Of a stretch of 64,000 nt of DNA, positions 32,241-41,911 are shown one piece after another. The stretch's first letter is position 1; the number at the start of each line of letters is the position of its first letter. Source of the stretch: Acanthosepion lycidas (taxonomy: Eukaryota; Mollusca; Cephalopoda; Sepiida; Sepiidae); the NCBI GenBank assembly GCA_963932145.1, contig OZ010603.1, positions 78,173,688 to 78,237,687 of the forward strand, given 5' to 3'. A program made the translations under genes and the position numbers. The notes beneath the pieces are model-generated. The model saw nothing but the letters and a program-made list of their open reading frames with translations. It was not told the DNA's origin and did not search any database.

Positions 32241-32477
32241 TATTTCTTGAGAAATCTTAAAAATATGTAAACATTTTTAGACACCCTGTATATACACTGT
32301 ATATACAAAAGTCTTAAGGCCGATGAAAATAAAGAAAAAAATATACTTTTTCCGTTGTTAGACTAAAACCACTTATTTTAGTAGACCAAGAAATGCAAAT
32401 AAGTAAAGGAAAAATAAAAATTAACTTGTTTAGCATTCAACAAGGAATTCTTGAATATTGGGAAATAAATACTAACT

Positions 32478-32945
32478 GATCAAAAGTTTGAGACCATACT
32501 TAAAAGATGTCCGAAACAGTGTAGGAAATGTCCAACAAGATGTCTCAGTAGCAATTTGCACGGTGAACAGCTTTGGCATGCTAATGCAAGCGTCTGCCGA
32601 AGGCTAGGTGGAATTTTATTTCAAGTGGTGAAGATGGTTGCACGAAGAATCGACGTGCATTTCTACATTTACCCCAAACATTTAAACACTCTGGATGGTC
32701 CAAAAGAATCACCTTATTCGCCACGAAAAAGTCCTTTGTTCTGCGGACATTATGGATTGCAGTGTTGTCCACTCATTTCCACGCAAGTCAATAAGATTGC
32801 TCTCTCCAACATGTCAATGCAACCAGCTACGGTTTGAAGCCCCTGTATAACCTGTATGTGCAGTCGACATAATTAAAAACAAACACCACGCATGCACAAA
32901 ATTAAAAATATAAAATGGCGACAATTTACACGTGGCACCCTGTAT
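32478..32945. pseudogene. Tc1/mariner-type relic, strongly decayed
   Basis: ACTGATCAAAAGTTTGAGAC at 32476 resembles a Tc1/mariner terminus, and GGCGACAATTTACACG..CACCCTGTATA near 32918-32945 resembles the end of the 40603-type mariner. The 93-residue frame between matches no domain convincingly. These may be ends of two different elements. Confidence 0.4.
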
Positions 32946-33214
32946 ATATGCGTATTTCTGTGTGTATCGGCCTTTCCTTAATATGTTGAAGGATTCAATG
33001 CGTATACTTGGAGTAATGATCCTTATCCCAGCTCGCTTTCTCATGATGTGTTGGTAGGGCCGTTGGATGTCCTATCAAAGCTAAAGAATTCTGTCTGCCC
33101 TTTTATTTTGCTCATAGGTGGTGGCAAGGGAAAGAAGAAAATGGTACTGGCGCGAAGGGAACTCAGCATAATATAAACGCAATTGATACACACTCACACA
33201 CACGCAAATACAGA

Positions 33215-33256
<42 letters not shown>

Positions 33257-33259
<3 letters not shown>

Positions 33260-33375
33260 ATATTTTTATGTTTATACATTCTTTTTATAAACACAAATAT
33301 TTAAGTAAACGCTCTGTTTATAATACTTAAATATTTGTATCTATAAAAAGAATGTATAAACATAAAAATGTCTTA
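33257..33375. mobile_element. Fold-back family F, short hairpin (F3)
   Basis: Arms 33257-33309 and about 33325-33375 (ATGTTTATACATTCTTTTTA and complement) with a 14-base loop. The tRNA-like centre is deleted. (TA)n tracts lie at 33220-33255 and 33403-33438. Confidence 0.8.
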
Positions 33376-33397
33376 AAATAATTGTCGAACTTTTTCC

Positions 33398-33439
<42 letters not shown>

Positions 33440-33440
<1 letters not shown>

Positions 33441-33725
33441 GAGCACGTGATAGAGTGGCTGGAAAATTTGCTTTCTGACCATGAGAGTCAGGTCCAAATC
33501 TTACCACGGTTGATTCGTCAGGAAGTAGATTTATCAGTTTGGAGGGGGCGATCACAGCGTGTGGTACATTGGGAAAGTGACCGAAAAATCATATCACGGG
33601 TTGACTCAAGCCTTGTGAGGGAAATTGAGTAGACGGAACCCTTGGGAACCGTCGATAGCTGTGCTAGCACGAAGTCACAAGTCATCGTGACCGAGGGTTT
33701 GAGTGTGCTGGTCTTGTCCAGATTG
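33440..33725 (+). mobile_element. tRNA-derived SINE family T, copy 1
   Basis: The head is GTGATAGAGTGGCTGGAAAA (A-box-like), CTTTCTGACCATGAG (anticodon-arm-like) and AGGTCCAAATCTTACC (B-box-like). The body of about 200 bases runs to GTCATCGTGACCGAGGGTTT. Its reverse complement matches 49345-49600 and 49770-50035. A (TA)n tract precedes it. Confidence 0.7.
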
Positions 33726-33900
33726 TTGATCACACTAGATAACATGCTCTCTCCCAGAAACTGTAATTAAGGTCTGCTCAGCATAGTTGCAGTATAAACC
33801 ACAGATTAGCTCTGTGGGTGCTGTGGGTGTGAGCGAGCGTCTACAATAGGGATTGGCTGGTCGCCCTAATAGACGGATATCCTCGAATACGAATGGCCTG

Positions 33901-33901
33901 C

Positions 33902-33940
<39 letters not shown>
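33901..33940. repeat. (TTA)n microsatellite
   Basis: Thirteen trinucleotide units, abutting a mariner-type terminus. Confidence 0.97.
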
Positions 33941-33943
<3 letters not shown>

Positions 33944-34375
33944 CAGGGTGTCCTGAATAAACTGACATAATTTTGTATTTTAATAACATAGCCAATTCTC
34001 GATCAAATGATCTCAAATGTTAACAAAATGTCTAAAACTTAACTTATCTGTGTGGACTTATCGCAATGAGAATCTACTAGGAAGATGGATCGGGCGTGCC
34101 AGTGATAATGACAACGTGTTATTGAAATGTCCACCACGTTCACCGGAGTTGACACCTTGTGATTTCTTTCTATGGGTTTATATGAAAGGACAGGACTATA
34201 TCCCCCTCTTCCTACAATCCTAGAGGAACTTGAGCACAGAATCACTGAGGTGCTGGGGAATGTTACGCAAGTCATGCTACAACGTTTTTGGCAGGAGCTG
34301 GACTGCCGACTTCACATGTGTTGCGTCACAGGTGGTGCGCATATTGAACATTTGTAAAGTTTTGTGAAATAGGTT
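33941..34375 (+). pseudogene. Mariner-like transposase, C-terminal relic
   Basis: It starts TACAGGGTGTCCTGAATAAA (a terminus) and then jumps to the C-terminal catalytic end: RWIGRASDNDNVLLKCPPRS, PELTPCDFFLWVYMKG, and after a frameshift near 34190 PTILEELEHRITEVLGNVTQ, MLQRFWQELDCRL and GGAHIEHL. The P-C-D motif carries the last catalytic Asp of the DDD/E triad. The central region is deleted. It lies 450 bases upstream of the receptor start codon. Confidence 0.82.
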
Positions 34376-34449
34376 ATAAAATCTACATCCCGTTGAATAT
34401 CTTTTTAATAACTTTGATAAATAAATCTTTTATTGTTCAACATGAAGCC

Positions 34450-34740
34450 TGTTTTATATTTATTAATATTAAATTTTTTATTTTATATTTATTTTATTAT
34501 ATTTTACATTTTATTTTATATTTTATATTATATTATATTTTATATTTATTTTATTTTTTATATTATGTTTTATATTATATTTTATATTTATTTTGTTTTA
34601 TTTTTATATTTTATATATTATTTTATTTTATATTTTATATTTTATTCTATATTTATTTTATATTGTATTCATTTTATTTTATTTTATCAGTTTTTATTTT
34701 ATTTGATTTTTATTCATTTTTCTATCTGATTTTCTTTATT
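34450..34740. repeat. TTTTATATT-rich low-complexity tract
   Basis: About 290 bases almost without G or C. It produces Phe/Tyr/Ile/Leu-rich frames that are not proteins. On the receptor strand it could act as an extended polypyrimidine-rich region before a splice acceptor. Confidence 0.9.
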
Positions 34741-34752
34741 TGATTTGTCTAG
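34734..34752 (+). promoter_or_regulatory. Candidate 3' splice site before the receptor exon
   Basis: TTTATTTGATTTGTCTAG followed by GTCAGT places an AG at 34751-34752 after a T-rich tract. The TAG is in frame with the receptor, so the open frame can only extend upstream if this is an intron end (phase 0). Confidence 0.5.
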
Positions 34753-34824
34753 GTCAGTTCTTTGGTGAACAAAACGTTTACCACTGGTCTGGTCGAGTCA
34801 ACATCTCTTCCAACTGGTTTTGCA

Positions 34825-36063
34825 ATGGCTAAGAATGATGCCTTCTATCCTCAGCCGGACAATACAAGTGACGATCGTCTGCTTCAATCAAACGCCACAA
34901 TTACTACAAAGTCTAATTTCGACAAGTCAACTTACTTACAAAATCTGAGCACCGAAGCAGCAAATAGAAATATCCTGGTTGTTATCTTTTTGGCATTCCT
35001 TATGCTCAGCGGAACTGTTGGCAATCTGCTTGTTCTTTATGTCTACAGTTGCCGATTTAAACGTTCCTCATCGAGTTACTTCATTATCTCCTTGGCCATC
35101 TTTGATCTTCTTGCTTGCACAGTCTCCATTCCGACCGAAATCTACGATATCCAGAACAAATATACGTTTTATCACCAATCCGTTTGTATTTTACTCCGTT
35201 ACTCAGGAACCTTTGTACAGTACGCTTCGGCTTATCTTCTGGTGGGTGTGGCTATCGACCGTTACATCAAAATTTGCTATCCACTCAAAATGATACCTTC
35301 CCTGAAGATCAAGTGGATGTGCGTGGTGGCTACTATTGCCGGTTTTCTTTCGTCGATTCCTACCATCATTTTGTTCGGGATCAAAAAAGAGAAGACAAAT
35401 ATCGCAGCCATTTTCGGTTCAAACTGCTCGATTGCCGAGAAGTTCATCAACTCACGGCTTCGTCGGTATTATTTTCTTGTGGTGACGATTTTGTTTTTAC
35501 TGTGTGTCTTGGTCATGATTATTTTGTACGTCCTAATATGGTGTACAGTAAAACGGCGGAGAGGTTCTGTAATCGGAGATTCTGTAAAGAGGCGACCGAG
35601 TGACTTAGACAACGGTAAACCAATGCGCATCAAGAAGCAGTGCAGTACAAATAGCGACGATCATAATAACTCAGTGTTTTGGGAAGAAGGAGAACGCGCT
35701 TCTTTAAAAAGGAGTAGAAGACGACGAATGAGCAGCGTTTCTGCTGTCCTTAAAAAGATAAAGGTCACTCGAACGACACTATTGCTCTTCGCTGTAACTG
35801 CGGCTTTTGTCATCAGCTATTTGCCAGCCATTATGGCGATGGTATTTCAAAAGAAGATTTTCCGACTTCGTCATGGTGAACTGATATATACATTTTTTGT
35901 GAAATTTACTTTTATTAACAATGCAATCAACCCGATAATTTACAGTTTCCTCAATGTCAACTTCCGCAATGAATGCAAAAAGGTCTTCCAGAAAATGTAT
36001 TGCGGTAAAAACCGCCCGCCATCGCGACAAACGTCAATGGAAACGGAGGAAGATATCAAGTAG
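34825..36063 (+). CDS. Rhodopsin-family (class A) G-protein-coupled receptor, orphan
   Basis: A plasma-membrane receptor of 412 residues that would signal through a heterotrimeric G protein; its ligand cannot be read from sequence, though a peptide is most plausible. N-terminus about 50 residues with sequons at N13, N23 and N40. TM1 about 50-74 (GTVGN, N67); TM2 84-106 (LAIFD, D94); TM3 120-149 ending DRYIKICYPL (D145-R146-Y147); TM4 164-186; TM5 214-240; TM6 314-340; TM7 354-376 with NPIIY (N369-Y373). The C121-C201 disulfide is expected. Departures: SYLP replaces CWxP in TM6 and TM5 lacks its usual Pro. ICL3 (about 241-313) is long and very basic (SRRRRMSS). Helix 8 follows, with C393 as a possible palmitoylation site. 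ATG 34825 has G at -3 and +4. The frame is open back to 34753, so an upstream exon could add residues. Coding is uninterrupted in one exon. Confidence 0.95.
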   Translation: MAKNDAFYPQPDNTSDDRLLQSNATITTKSNFDKSTYLQNLSTEAANRNILVVIFLAFLMLSGTVGNLLVLYVYSCRFKRSSSSYFIISLAIFDLLACTVSIPTEIYDIQNKYTFYHQSVCILLRYSGTFVQYASAYLLVGVAIDRYIKICYPLKMIPSLKIKWMCVVATIAGFLSSIPTIILFGIKKEKTNIAAIFGSNCSIAEKFINSRLRRYYFLVVTILFLLCVLVMIILYVLIWCTVKRRRGSVIGDSVKRRPSDLDNGKPMRIKKQCSTNSDDHNNSVFWEEGERASLKRSRRRRMSSVSAVLKKIKVTRTTLLLFAVTAAFVISYLPAIMAMVFQKKIFRLRHGELIYTFFVKFTFINNAINPIIYSFLNVNFRNECKKVFQKMYCGKNRPPSRQTSMETEEDIK

Positions 36064-36281
36064 AATTGCATTATGGGTAACTTACGGTGTTCTTCTTGAG
36101 CGTAAATGCTAAAATGGCGTCATGGAAAAAAAAAAAAAAGACAGAAAGATATTCCTGACGATCCTGCAGGTTCTACGGTTACCTAATATCTTGTTTATTT
36201 TTTTAACAGATTTTACAAGCATAAACGTAGGGATGACTGTGCATTTTTTCACAGAATATTCGAACTATTACCTCAGCTCCA

Positions 36282-36287
36282 AATAAA
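36282..36287 (+). terminator. Candidate polyadenylation signal
   Basis: AATAAA 219 bases after the receptor stop codon. Another AATAAA lies near 36417. Confidence 0.35.
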
Positions 36288-36289
36288 TC

Positions 36290-36840
36290 CAAATGTGAAG
36301 TTTAGTGTAAACATTTTTAGATATCGTTCATCAGATTCTTCGAAGATGGAGATTTAAAAAAAAAATGTTACTATGAATGGAAAAAAAAATCCGATAAAAC
36401 AGGAAAAACATGAAAAAATAAAAGATCTTTTATAAAACGAATTTGCATTACAAAAACCTTTGCAAATATATGACTATTCCAAATAAAATTCAAAATTGTT
36501 TCTCACACGAATCAAAACAAGCGAGGGGCATAAAATCAACGAAAAAATAAATCATTTTCGGTTACAGGATACGCTCATTGAAATAAAACAAAAATCTGTC
36601 ACGGATCGATCTGGATGAGTTAATGTAACGTATGGAGATCGAATCCTTATCTGGATCGATCTATCTGAAGTTGCATAAATATCAGTGGCAAAATGTTTTT
36701 TTTTTTTTGCAATAACACGCCCTTAAAAGATTAGCATTCTGCAGAAATGGATTTTTGCTTTATTCTTAATTAAAGTTTTCTTAATTAATTTGGTATTAAT
36801 ATATGATACGATAAAGAACAAGTAGAGAGCGTTTATCAAT
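36290..36840. other. Probable 3' UTR and intergenic sequence
   Basis: AT-rich with short A and T homopolymers. No gene seen. Confidence 0.5.
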
Positions 36841-36847
36841 CAATCAT

Positions 36848-36874
36848 GTTTCACTTTTACCAAAGCTTCATCAG
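36848..36874 (-). ncRNA. CTGATGA-stem-GAAAC module (H4)
   Basis: The minus strand reads CTGATGA-AG-CTTT-GGTA-AAAG-T-GAAAC. The CUGAUGA core is canonical. GTTTCACTTTTA here is also repeated inverted at about 36886 (TAAAAGTGAAAC), making a local hairpin. Stem III and GUC are not evident. Confidence 0.3.
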
Positions 36875-36954
36875 AGAATAAAAGTGAAACGCGTTATTAT
36901 TACCAAATATAAGTAAGATGCTTCTTATATGCAATCTGCAAATAGCCAAACTGA

Positions 36955-36977
36955 AAAAAAAAAAAAAAAAAAAAAAA
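36955..36977. repeat. Poly(A) run
   Basis: A22 homopolymer, possibly a retroposon tail. Confidence 0.9.
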
Positions 36978-37424
36978 CACCCGAAAGAGACTCGGTTACT
37001 AAATATTGCTTATTTTGGCATTAATCTTATTTGTGTATATTCTTGACATCTAGTCAGATATTGTTTGGCCGCGTGACATATTAACATTTTGAATATTACA
37101 AATTTTAATGAGGATTTGATTATATAAAACTTGAGAGCAGCAGAAACAGATCCTGTAAAAGTAATTTCTTTTAAACTTAATATTTGTAATATTTGGTCAA
37201 CGCGAACGTTCTCAGGTATTCCTACATTACTGTTTTTTTTTTCTTCGTTCATACTTTTATCTTAAAAACAATTTTGGAATTTTATACTACTCAATCGTAC
37301 ACAAAAGAGTTTTTAATGGCATCAGTGAAACAACAGAAAATTCTGAAAAGATTCTTGTTTCAAAGACGTTCATTCTAAAAAAATCACCGTCTCATTTTTC
37401 AAATTAAAAGTTGAAATCTTGAAC

Positions 37425-38935
37425 ACCATTTTCATTTTCTCCTGACCATTTTCATTTTGTTTTTACCACAATTTGACTTTCTCTTGACCACCATTTTCGT
37501 TTCTCTTGACCACCATTTTGATTTTCTCTTGACAATCATTTTCATTTCTCTTGATCACCATTTTGATTTTCTCTTGACAATCATTTTCATTTCTCTTGAT
37601 CACCATTTTGATTTTCTCTTGAACACCATTTTCATTTCTCTTGATCACCATTTTGATTTTCTCTTGATAATCATTTTCATTTCTCTTGATCACCATTTTG
37701 ATTTTCTCTTGACAATCATTTTCATTTCTCTTGATCACCATTTTGATTTTCTCTTGAACACCATTTTCATTTCTCTTGATCACCATTTTGATTTTCTCTT
37801 GATAATCATTTTCATTTCTCTTGATCACCATTTTGATTTTCTCTTGAACACCGTTTTCATTTCTCTTGATCACCATTTTGATTTTCTCTTGACAATCATT
37901 TTCATTTCTCTTGATCACCATTTTGATTTTCTCTTGAACACCATTTTCATTTCTCTTGATCACCATTTTGATTTTCTCTTGACAATCATTTTCATTTCTC
38001 TTGATCACCATTTTGATTTTCTCTTGAACACCATTTTCATTTCTCTTGATCACCATTTTGATTTTCTCTTGACAATCATTTTCATTTCTCTTGATCACCA
38101 TTTTGATTTTCTCTTGACAATCATTTTCATTTCTCTTGATCACCATTTTGATTTTCTCTTGAACACCATTTTCATTTCTCTTGACCACCATTTTGATTTT
38201 CTCTTGAACACCATTTTCATTTCTCTTGACCACCATTTTGATTTTCTCTTGAACACCATTTTCATTTCTCTTGATCACCATTTTGATTTTCTCTTGAACA
38301 CCATTTTCATTTCTCTTGACCACCATTTTGATTTTCTCTTGACAATCATTTTCATTTCTCTTGATCACCATTTTGATTTTCTCTTGAACACCATTTTCAT
38401 TTCTCTTGATCACCATTTTGATTTTCTCTAGAACACCATTTTCATTTCTCTTGACCACCATTTTGATTTTCTCTTGACCACCATTTTCATTTCTCTTGAC
38501 CACCATTTTGATTTTCTCTTGACTACAATTTGATTTTCTCTTAAACACCATTTTCAATTTCTCTTGACAAGCATTTTGAATTTCTCTTGACCACCGTTTT
38601 TATTTTCCCTTGAATGCAATTTTGATTTTTCTTTTGACCACCATTTTGGTTTTCTCTTGACCTTCATTTTGGTTTTCTCTTGACCTTCATTTTGGTTTTC
38701 TCTTGAACATCATTTTCATTTTTTCTTGACCTCCATTTTCATTTCTCTTGACCACGATTTGATTTTCTCTTAACCACCATTTTCATTTTCTCTTTACAAG
38801 CATTTTGATTTTCTGTTGATCACCTCTTTCATTTTATCTTGATCCCCTTTTGCATTTTCTCTTGACCTCCAGTTTTATTTTTTATCGCCATTTTCATTTT
38901 CTCTTGACATCCATTTTCAATTTATCTTTATTAAT
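37425..38935. repeat. 45-base minisatellite, about 21 clean units plus degenerate flank
   Basis: The unit alternates ATCACCATTTTGATTTTCTC and ACAATCATTTTCATTTCTC (23 + 22 bases). Because 45 is divisible by 3 and lacks stops, 324 plus-strand and 364 minus-strand codons stay open. Three variants (ACAATC, GAACACC, ATAATC) alternate without a strict period. Units degrade from about 38530 rightward. No start context, signal peptide or flanking exon signal supports a gene, although the minus-strand repeat carries regular Lys-Arg pairs. Confidence 0.95.
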
Positions 38936-38939
38936 ACCG

Positions 38940-39290
38940 CTAAAACCTATAATTAAAAACAAAAATTTTAAAACATTTCTTTTAAATATAAGTTTGTAAG
39001 CTCATTGAAATAAAACAAATATATAGCTTTATATTTTAAGGTTTATTCTCCTTAAATGTGGATACAAAATTTGAAAGAAATCTATCACTTAAAATAATTC
39101 TTTCAAAATTTCAGTGACGAATCAAAATATTAACATCAAACAATAAAGAAATGTAAAGCTAATGAAAATTCACCAGACAACATGAATTCGCAATAAAGAT
39201 GACAATACGCTCTTTTGCATAAGAGGTAAGGTAAATAAGGGCATTTTGGATTGAAAACGTAAAATTCTTCTGAATCATGTTTTCCTTATA
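38940..39290. other. Unannotated AT-rich interval
   Basis: Nothing recognised. Confidence 0.5.
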
Positions 39291-39295
39291 TACAG

Positions 39296-39474
39296 GATGG
39301 TCCGGAAGTCTTGTCACCCGTATTAGTAATTTGAAATATTAGGTTGGTGCAAAAATAATGACGTAATAATGTCGTTTTTTTGACGTTACGTCAAAAAACG
39401 ACATTATTACGTCATTATTTTTGCACCAACCTAATAGAAAATTATATTATCTAGGGGGTGACAAGACTTTAGGA
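39296..39474. mobile_element. Palindromic MITE interrupted by another MITE
   Basis: The outer arms GGTCCGGAAGTCTTGTCACCC (about 39300) and GGGTGACAAGACTTTAGGACC (about 39457) are inverted repeats. They are separated by a complete MADE1-like MITE. The left border TATACAGGATGG resembles other mariner-class ends here. Confidence 0.8.
39339..39434. mobile_element. MADE1-like mariner MITE, copy 3 (nested)
   Basis: 96 bases, TTAGGTTGGTGCAAAA to its exact inverse, TA on both sides. It contains TGACGTAATAATGTCG in each arm. Confidence 0.93.
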
Positions 39475-39894
39475 CCACACCGGACATTCAGTTTAGGATT
39501 CATAGCTAAACGCTGAAAATCAAACACGTTCAATTTTCAAATGTTTATTGATTCTTTCGATACCCAGTTTTAAATATTGCATAAATAAACTGATTTGAAG
39601 ATTGTAAACGAAAAATGAACGATATTCATTTTTAGATTTTGAAAAAAATATATTTCGTAAAAGAAGAGTAATGTGAAGAAAATGCGTAATATTTTTTTTG
39701 TTTTTTCAGTGTGTATTACGATTTATAAAATCTGAAAATGAAAGCAGGCGTTGTATTAACTATAAACATTAAGATATAATTTTGTAAAAAACAATCTGTT
39801 TAAATGGTTTCAAATTAAAATTTGTATTAAATTCTTGTTCATCATTGGATCGTTTCTTTATTTCTCTGTTTCTCTATTTATGTTTGTGTTTAAC

Positions 39895-40340
39895 TATGTT
39901 TGTTTAGCGGCATATCAATCAATGAAGGACTGATTAGCTGCATAACATGCCTTTTAGATCTATTTATATTCTATGGAATATAAATGTATAGAAACTGCCG
40001 TGGCCATAAACTGAGGGATCAGTTTATACATTGATCGTAATATAGAATTTATCCCCCACTTCATATCCACATTATAATTTCTTGTTGGTTTACAAAATTC
40101 TAATTCTCTTCTCCCCACAGCAATGGATAATTAGTAAAAAAAAAAAAATGTTGCAGTCTAAAAATATTTTCTGGCTTCAAATAAAGGGTTGATAAATCAA
40201 TCAATGAAATACTGACTAGCTATACAGGCATGTCTTTTAGATTTATTTATATTCAATGGAATATAAATATATAGAAACTCCATTGGCCACAAATTGAGGG
40301 ATCGGTTTATATATTGATCGCTATTCCAAACCCTGTCAAA
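39895..40340 (+). mobile_element. SINE S tail / R2 tandem array
   Basis: AGCGGCATATCAATCAATGA followed by R2 (39950-40100; GAAACTGCCGTGGCC, GAGGGATCAGTTTATACATT), then an S body (TTCTCTTCTCCCCACAGC, GGGTTGATAAATCAATC) and a second R2 (40225-40335). This mirrors the minus-strand array at 20290-21060. Confidence 0.7.
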
Positions 40341-40357
40341 TATTTACGAATTAAAAC

Positions 40358-40359
<2 letters not shown>

Positions 40360-40410
<51 letters not shown>

Positions 40411-40545
40411 AAAAAAGATATGATTTTTTTTATCTTAACGTAAATTTCTCGGATATTCAGTGCAGTAAATGTAGTTAATACTGTTTATTATAAACAGAGC
40501 ATTTACTTAAATATTTGTATCTATAAAAATAACGTATAAACAGAA
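40360..40545. mobile_element. (TA)n plus fold-back family F arm (F4)
   Basis: A TA run at 40361-40408 is followed by CTCGGATATTCAGTGCAGTA, ATACTGTTTATTATAAACAG and TTAAATATTTGTATCTATAA (40441-40545), a single F arm. Confidence 0.7.
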
Positions 40546-40602
40546 AATATATTTATATATACATGTGTGTATGGGATGTGATAAAAAGCGTTTATATATA
40601 CA

Positions 40603-41260
40603 AGGTGCGATGGGTAAATTATCGCCATTTTATGTTTTTAATTTTGCGCAAGCGTGTTGTTTGTATTTGATTTTGTTGACCGCACAGTATAGTAGGGTGA
40701 GTTAGGCACCGTCTGTGAGAAAAAGACCACCATGACGCAATTTACTCCGCCATAAATTTGGAAACGGTATGCTGTACTGCTTGGAATTCGTGCGGAAAGC
40801 TCCAGTACGTGGTGGCTTGAAAACCCTATGTCTGGCAACAGGACTCTGCATCATGCCACACAAACAGATGAACCTAGTCATGGCTGTCAGACAATTTCTG
40901 CGACCACCACACCCTTTACATTTGGCTACCTAACTCCCCAGACTGCAACCGCCTTGATTATTATGTGTCATGCATAGATGAATGAGAGGCCAACAAAACT
41001 CCTCGTAACAACAAAAATGAACTGAAAGCAAAGATTATGACAGCATTCACCAAATTAAATAAGGAGACAATCGAGTAGAGTTGCAGATGATTCCGAAGTC
41101 ATCTGGAGGCCGTGATTGAAACAAAAGGCGATTATATTGAACAAATTCATCTTTCGTATTTCAAGATATTTTTGTGTCATTTTGGTAAATATGTCTCTTA
41201 ATTTGAAATGTCAGTGTCATTTTCATTTTTGCGTAATTTAGACGACAATTTATCCATCGC

Positions 41261-41268
<8 letters not shown>
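40603..41268 (+). pseudogene. Mariner-like element with both TIRs and decayed catalytic domain
   Basis: The ends GGTGCGATGGGTAAATTATC (40604) and GACAATTTATCCATCGCACC (about 41249) are inverted repeats. From 40827 the plus strand reads YVWQQDSASCHT, WLSDNFCDHHTLYIWLPNSP, DCNRLDYYV and, after a break, NELKAKIMTAFTKLNKETIE then FRSHLEAVIETKGDYIEQ. The QQD and SPD motifs hold two of the three catalytic acidic positions. Stops and a deleted N-terminal half show it is dead. The helix-turn-helix of the same lineage is at 18783-18850. Confidence 0.85.
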
Positions 41269-41333
<65 letters not shown>

Positions 41334-41372
41334 GCACACACACACATACACACACACATATATATATAGTGC
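41269..41372. repeat. (CT)n-(TA)n-(CA)n compound microsatellite
   Basis: Three dinucleotide tracts, starting at the mariner right end. Confidence 0.96.
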
Positions 41373-41481
41373 ATATAAAAAGAAAAATTGAGGAACCAGT
41401 CAGTTGCTGATACCTTCTGACGAGTGGTCCGGAGTCAGGATGCAGGTGGTAACATCAATCAGCTAAGTGACAAACCTTTTA

Positions 41482-41583
41482 TTAGGTTGGTGCAAAAATA
41501 ATAACGTAATAATGTCGTTTTTTGACGTATTTTTTAACGTCAAAAAACGGCATTATTACGTCGTTATTTTTGCACCAACCTAA
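41482..41583. mobile_element. MADE1-like mariner MITE, copy 4
   Basis: A 102-base palindrome with the same termini and TA flanks. The arms carry a few transitions (AACGTAATAATGTCG, GGCATTATTACGTCG). Confidence 0.92.
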
Positions 41584-41587
41584 TACT

Positions 41588-41588
<1 letters not shown>

Positions 41589-41647
<59 letters not shown>

Positions 41648-41900
41648 AAAATAAAATAAAGAACAAAGTAAGAAACGAATCCCAATCCATGTATCACTTT
41701 TATTAAGTCTTAGTCAGAGATTGAGAATAGAAACGAAAAGCAGAGACAGGGTCTTATACTATCACACACTTTAACATCCTAAATGTTCATCACACATATT
41801 TATATATTATCTATTGTTTTTTTACACGTGACGCAAATTTGACCAATGAGAACTACCAAAAAAATCATGACATTCTGGTATTCTGTCTCTGCTTTTTCAT
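41589..41900. repeat. (TA)n, degenerate H5 module and element Q (copy 1)
   Basis: A TA run at 41589-41645 is followed by antisense CTGACTA-AG-ACTTAATAAAAGT-GATAC (41717-41691), a decayed version of the 42976 module. 41750-41880 (ACTTTAACATCCTAAATGTT, CACATATTTATATATTATCT) repeats at 42850-42975. Confidence 0.6.
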
Positions 41901-41911
41901 TTTTATTCACG

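Noticed and set aside
34393..34743. 116- and 98-codon Phe/Tyr/Leu frames before the receptor
   Set aside because: They are translations of a TTTTATATT low-complexity tract with no G/C-containing codon signal. They could look like membrane segments but are not supported.
36848..36874. Fully functional hammerhead at the canonical CTGATGA site
   Set aside because: The core is canonical but I could not find a stem III or an NUH site paired with a stem I, so it is listed only as a module.
37463..38557. 364-codon Lys-rich frame as a neuropeptide precursor
   Set aside because: No signal peptide, no amidation Gly before the Lys-Arg pairs, and the opposite strand is equally open. A minisatellite explains it.
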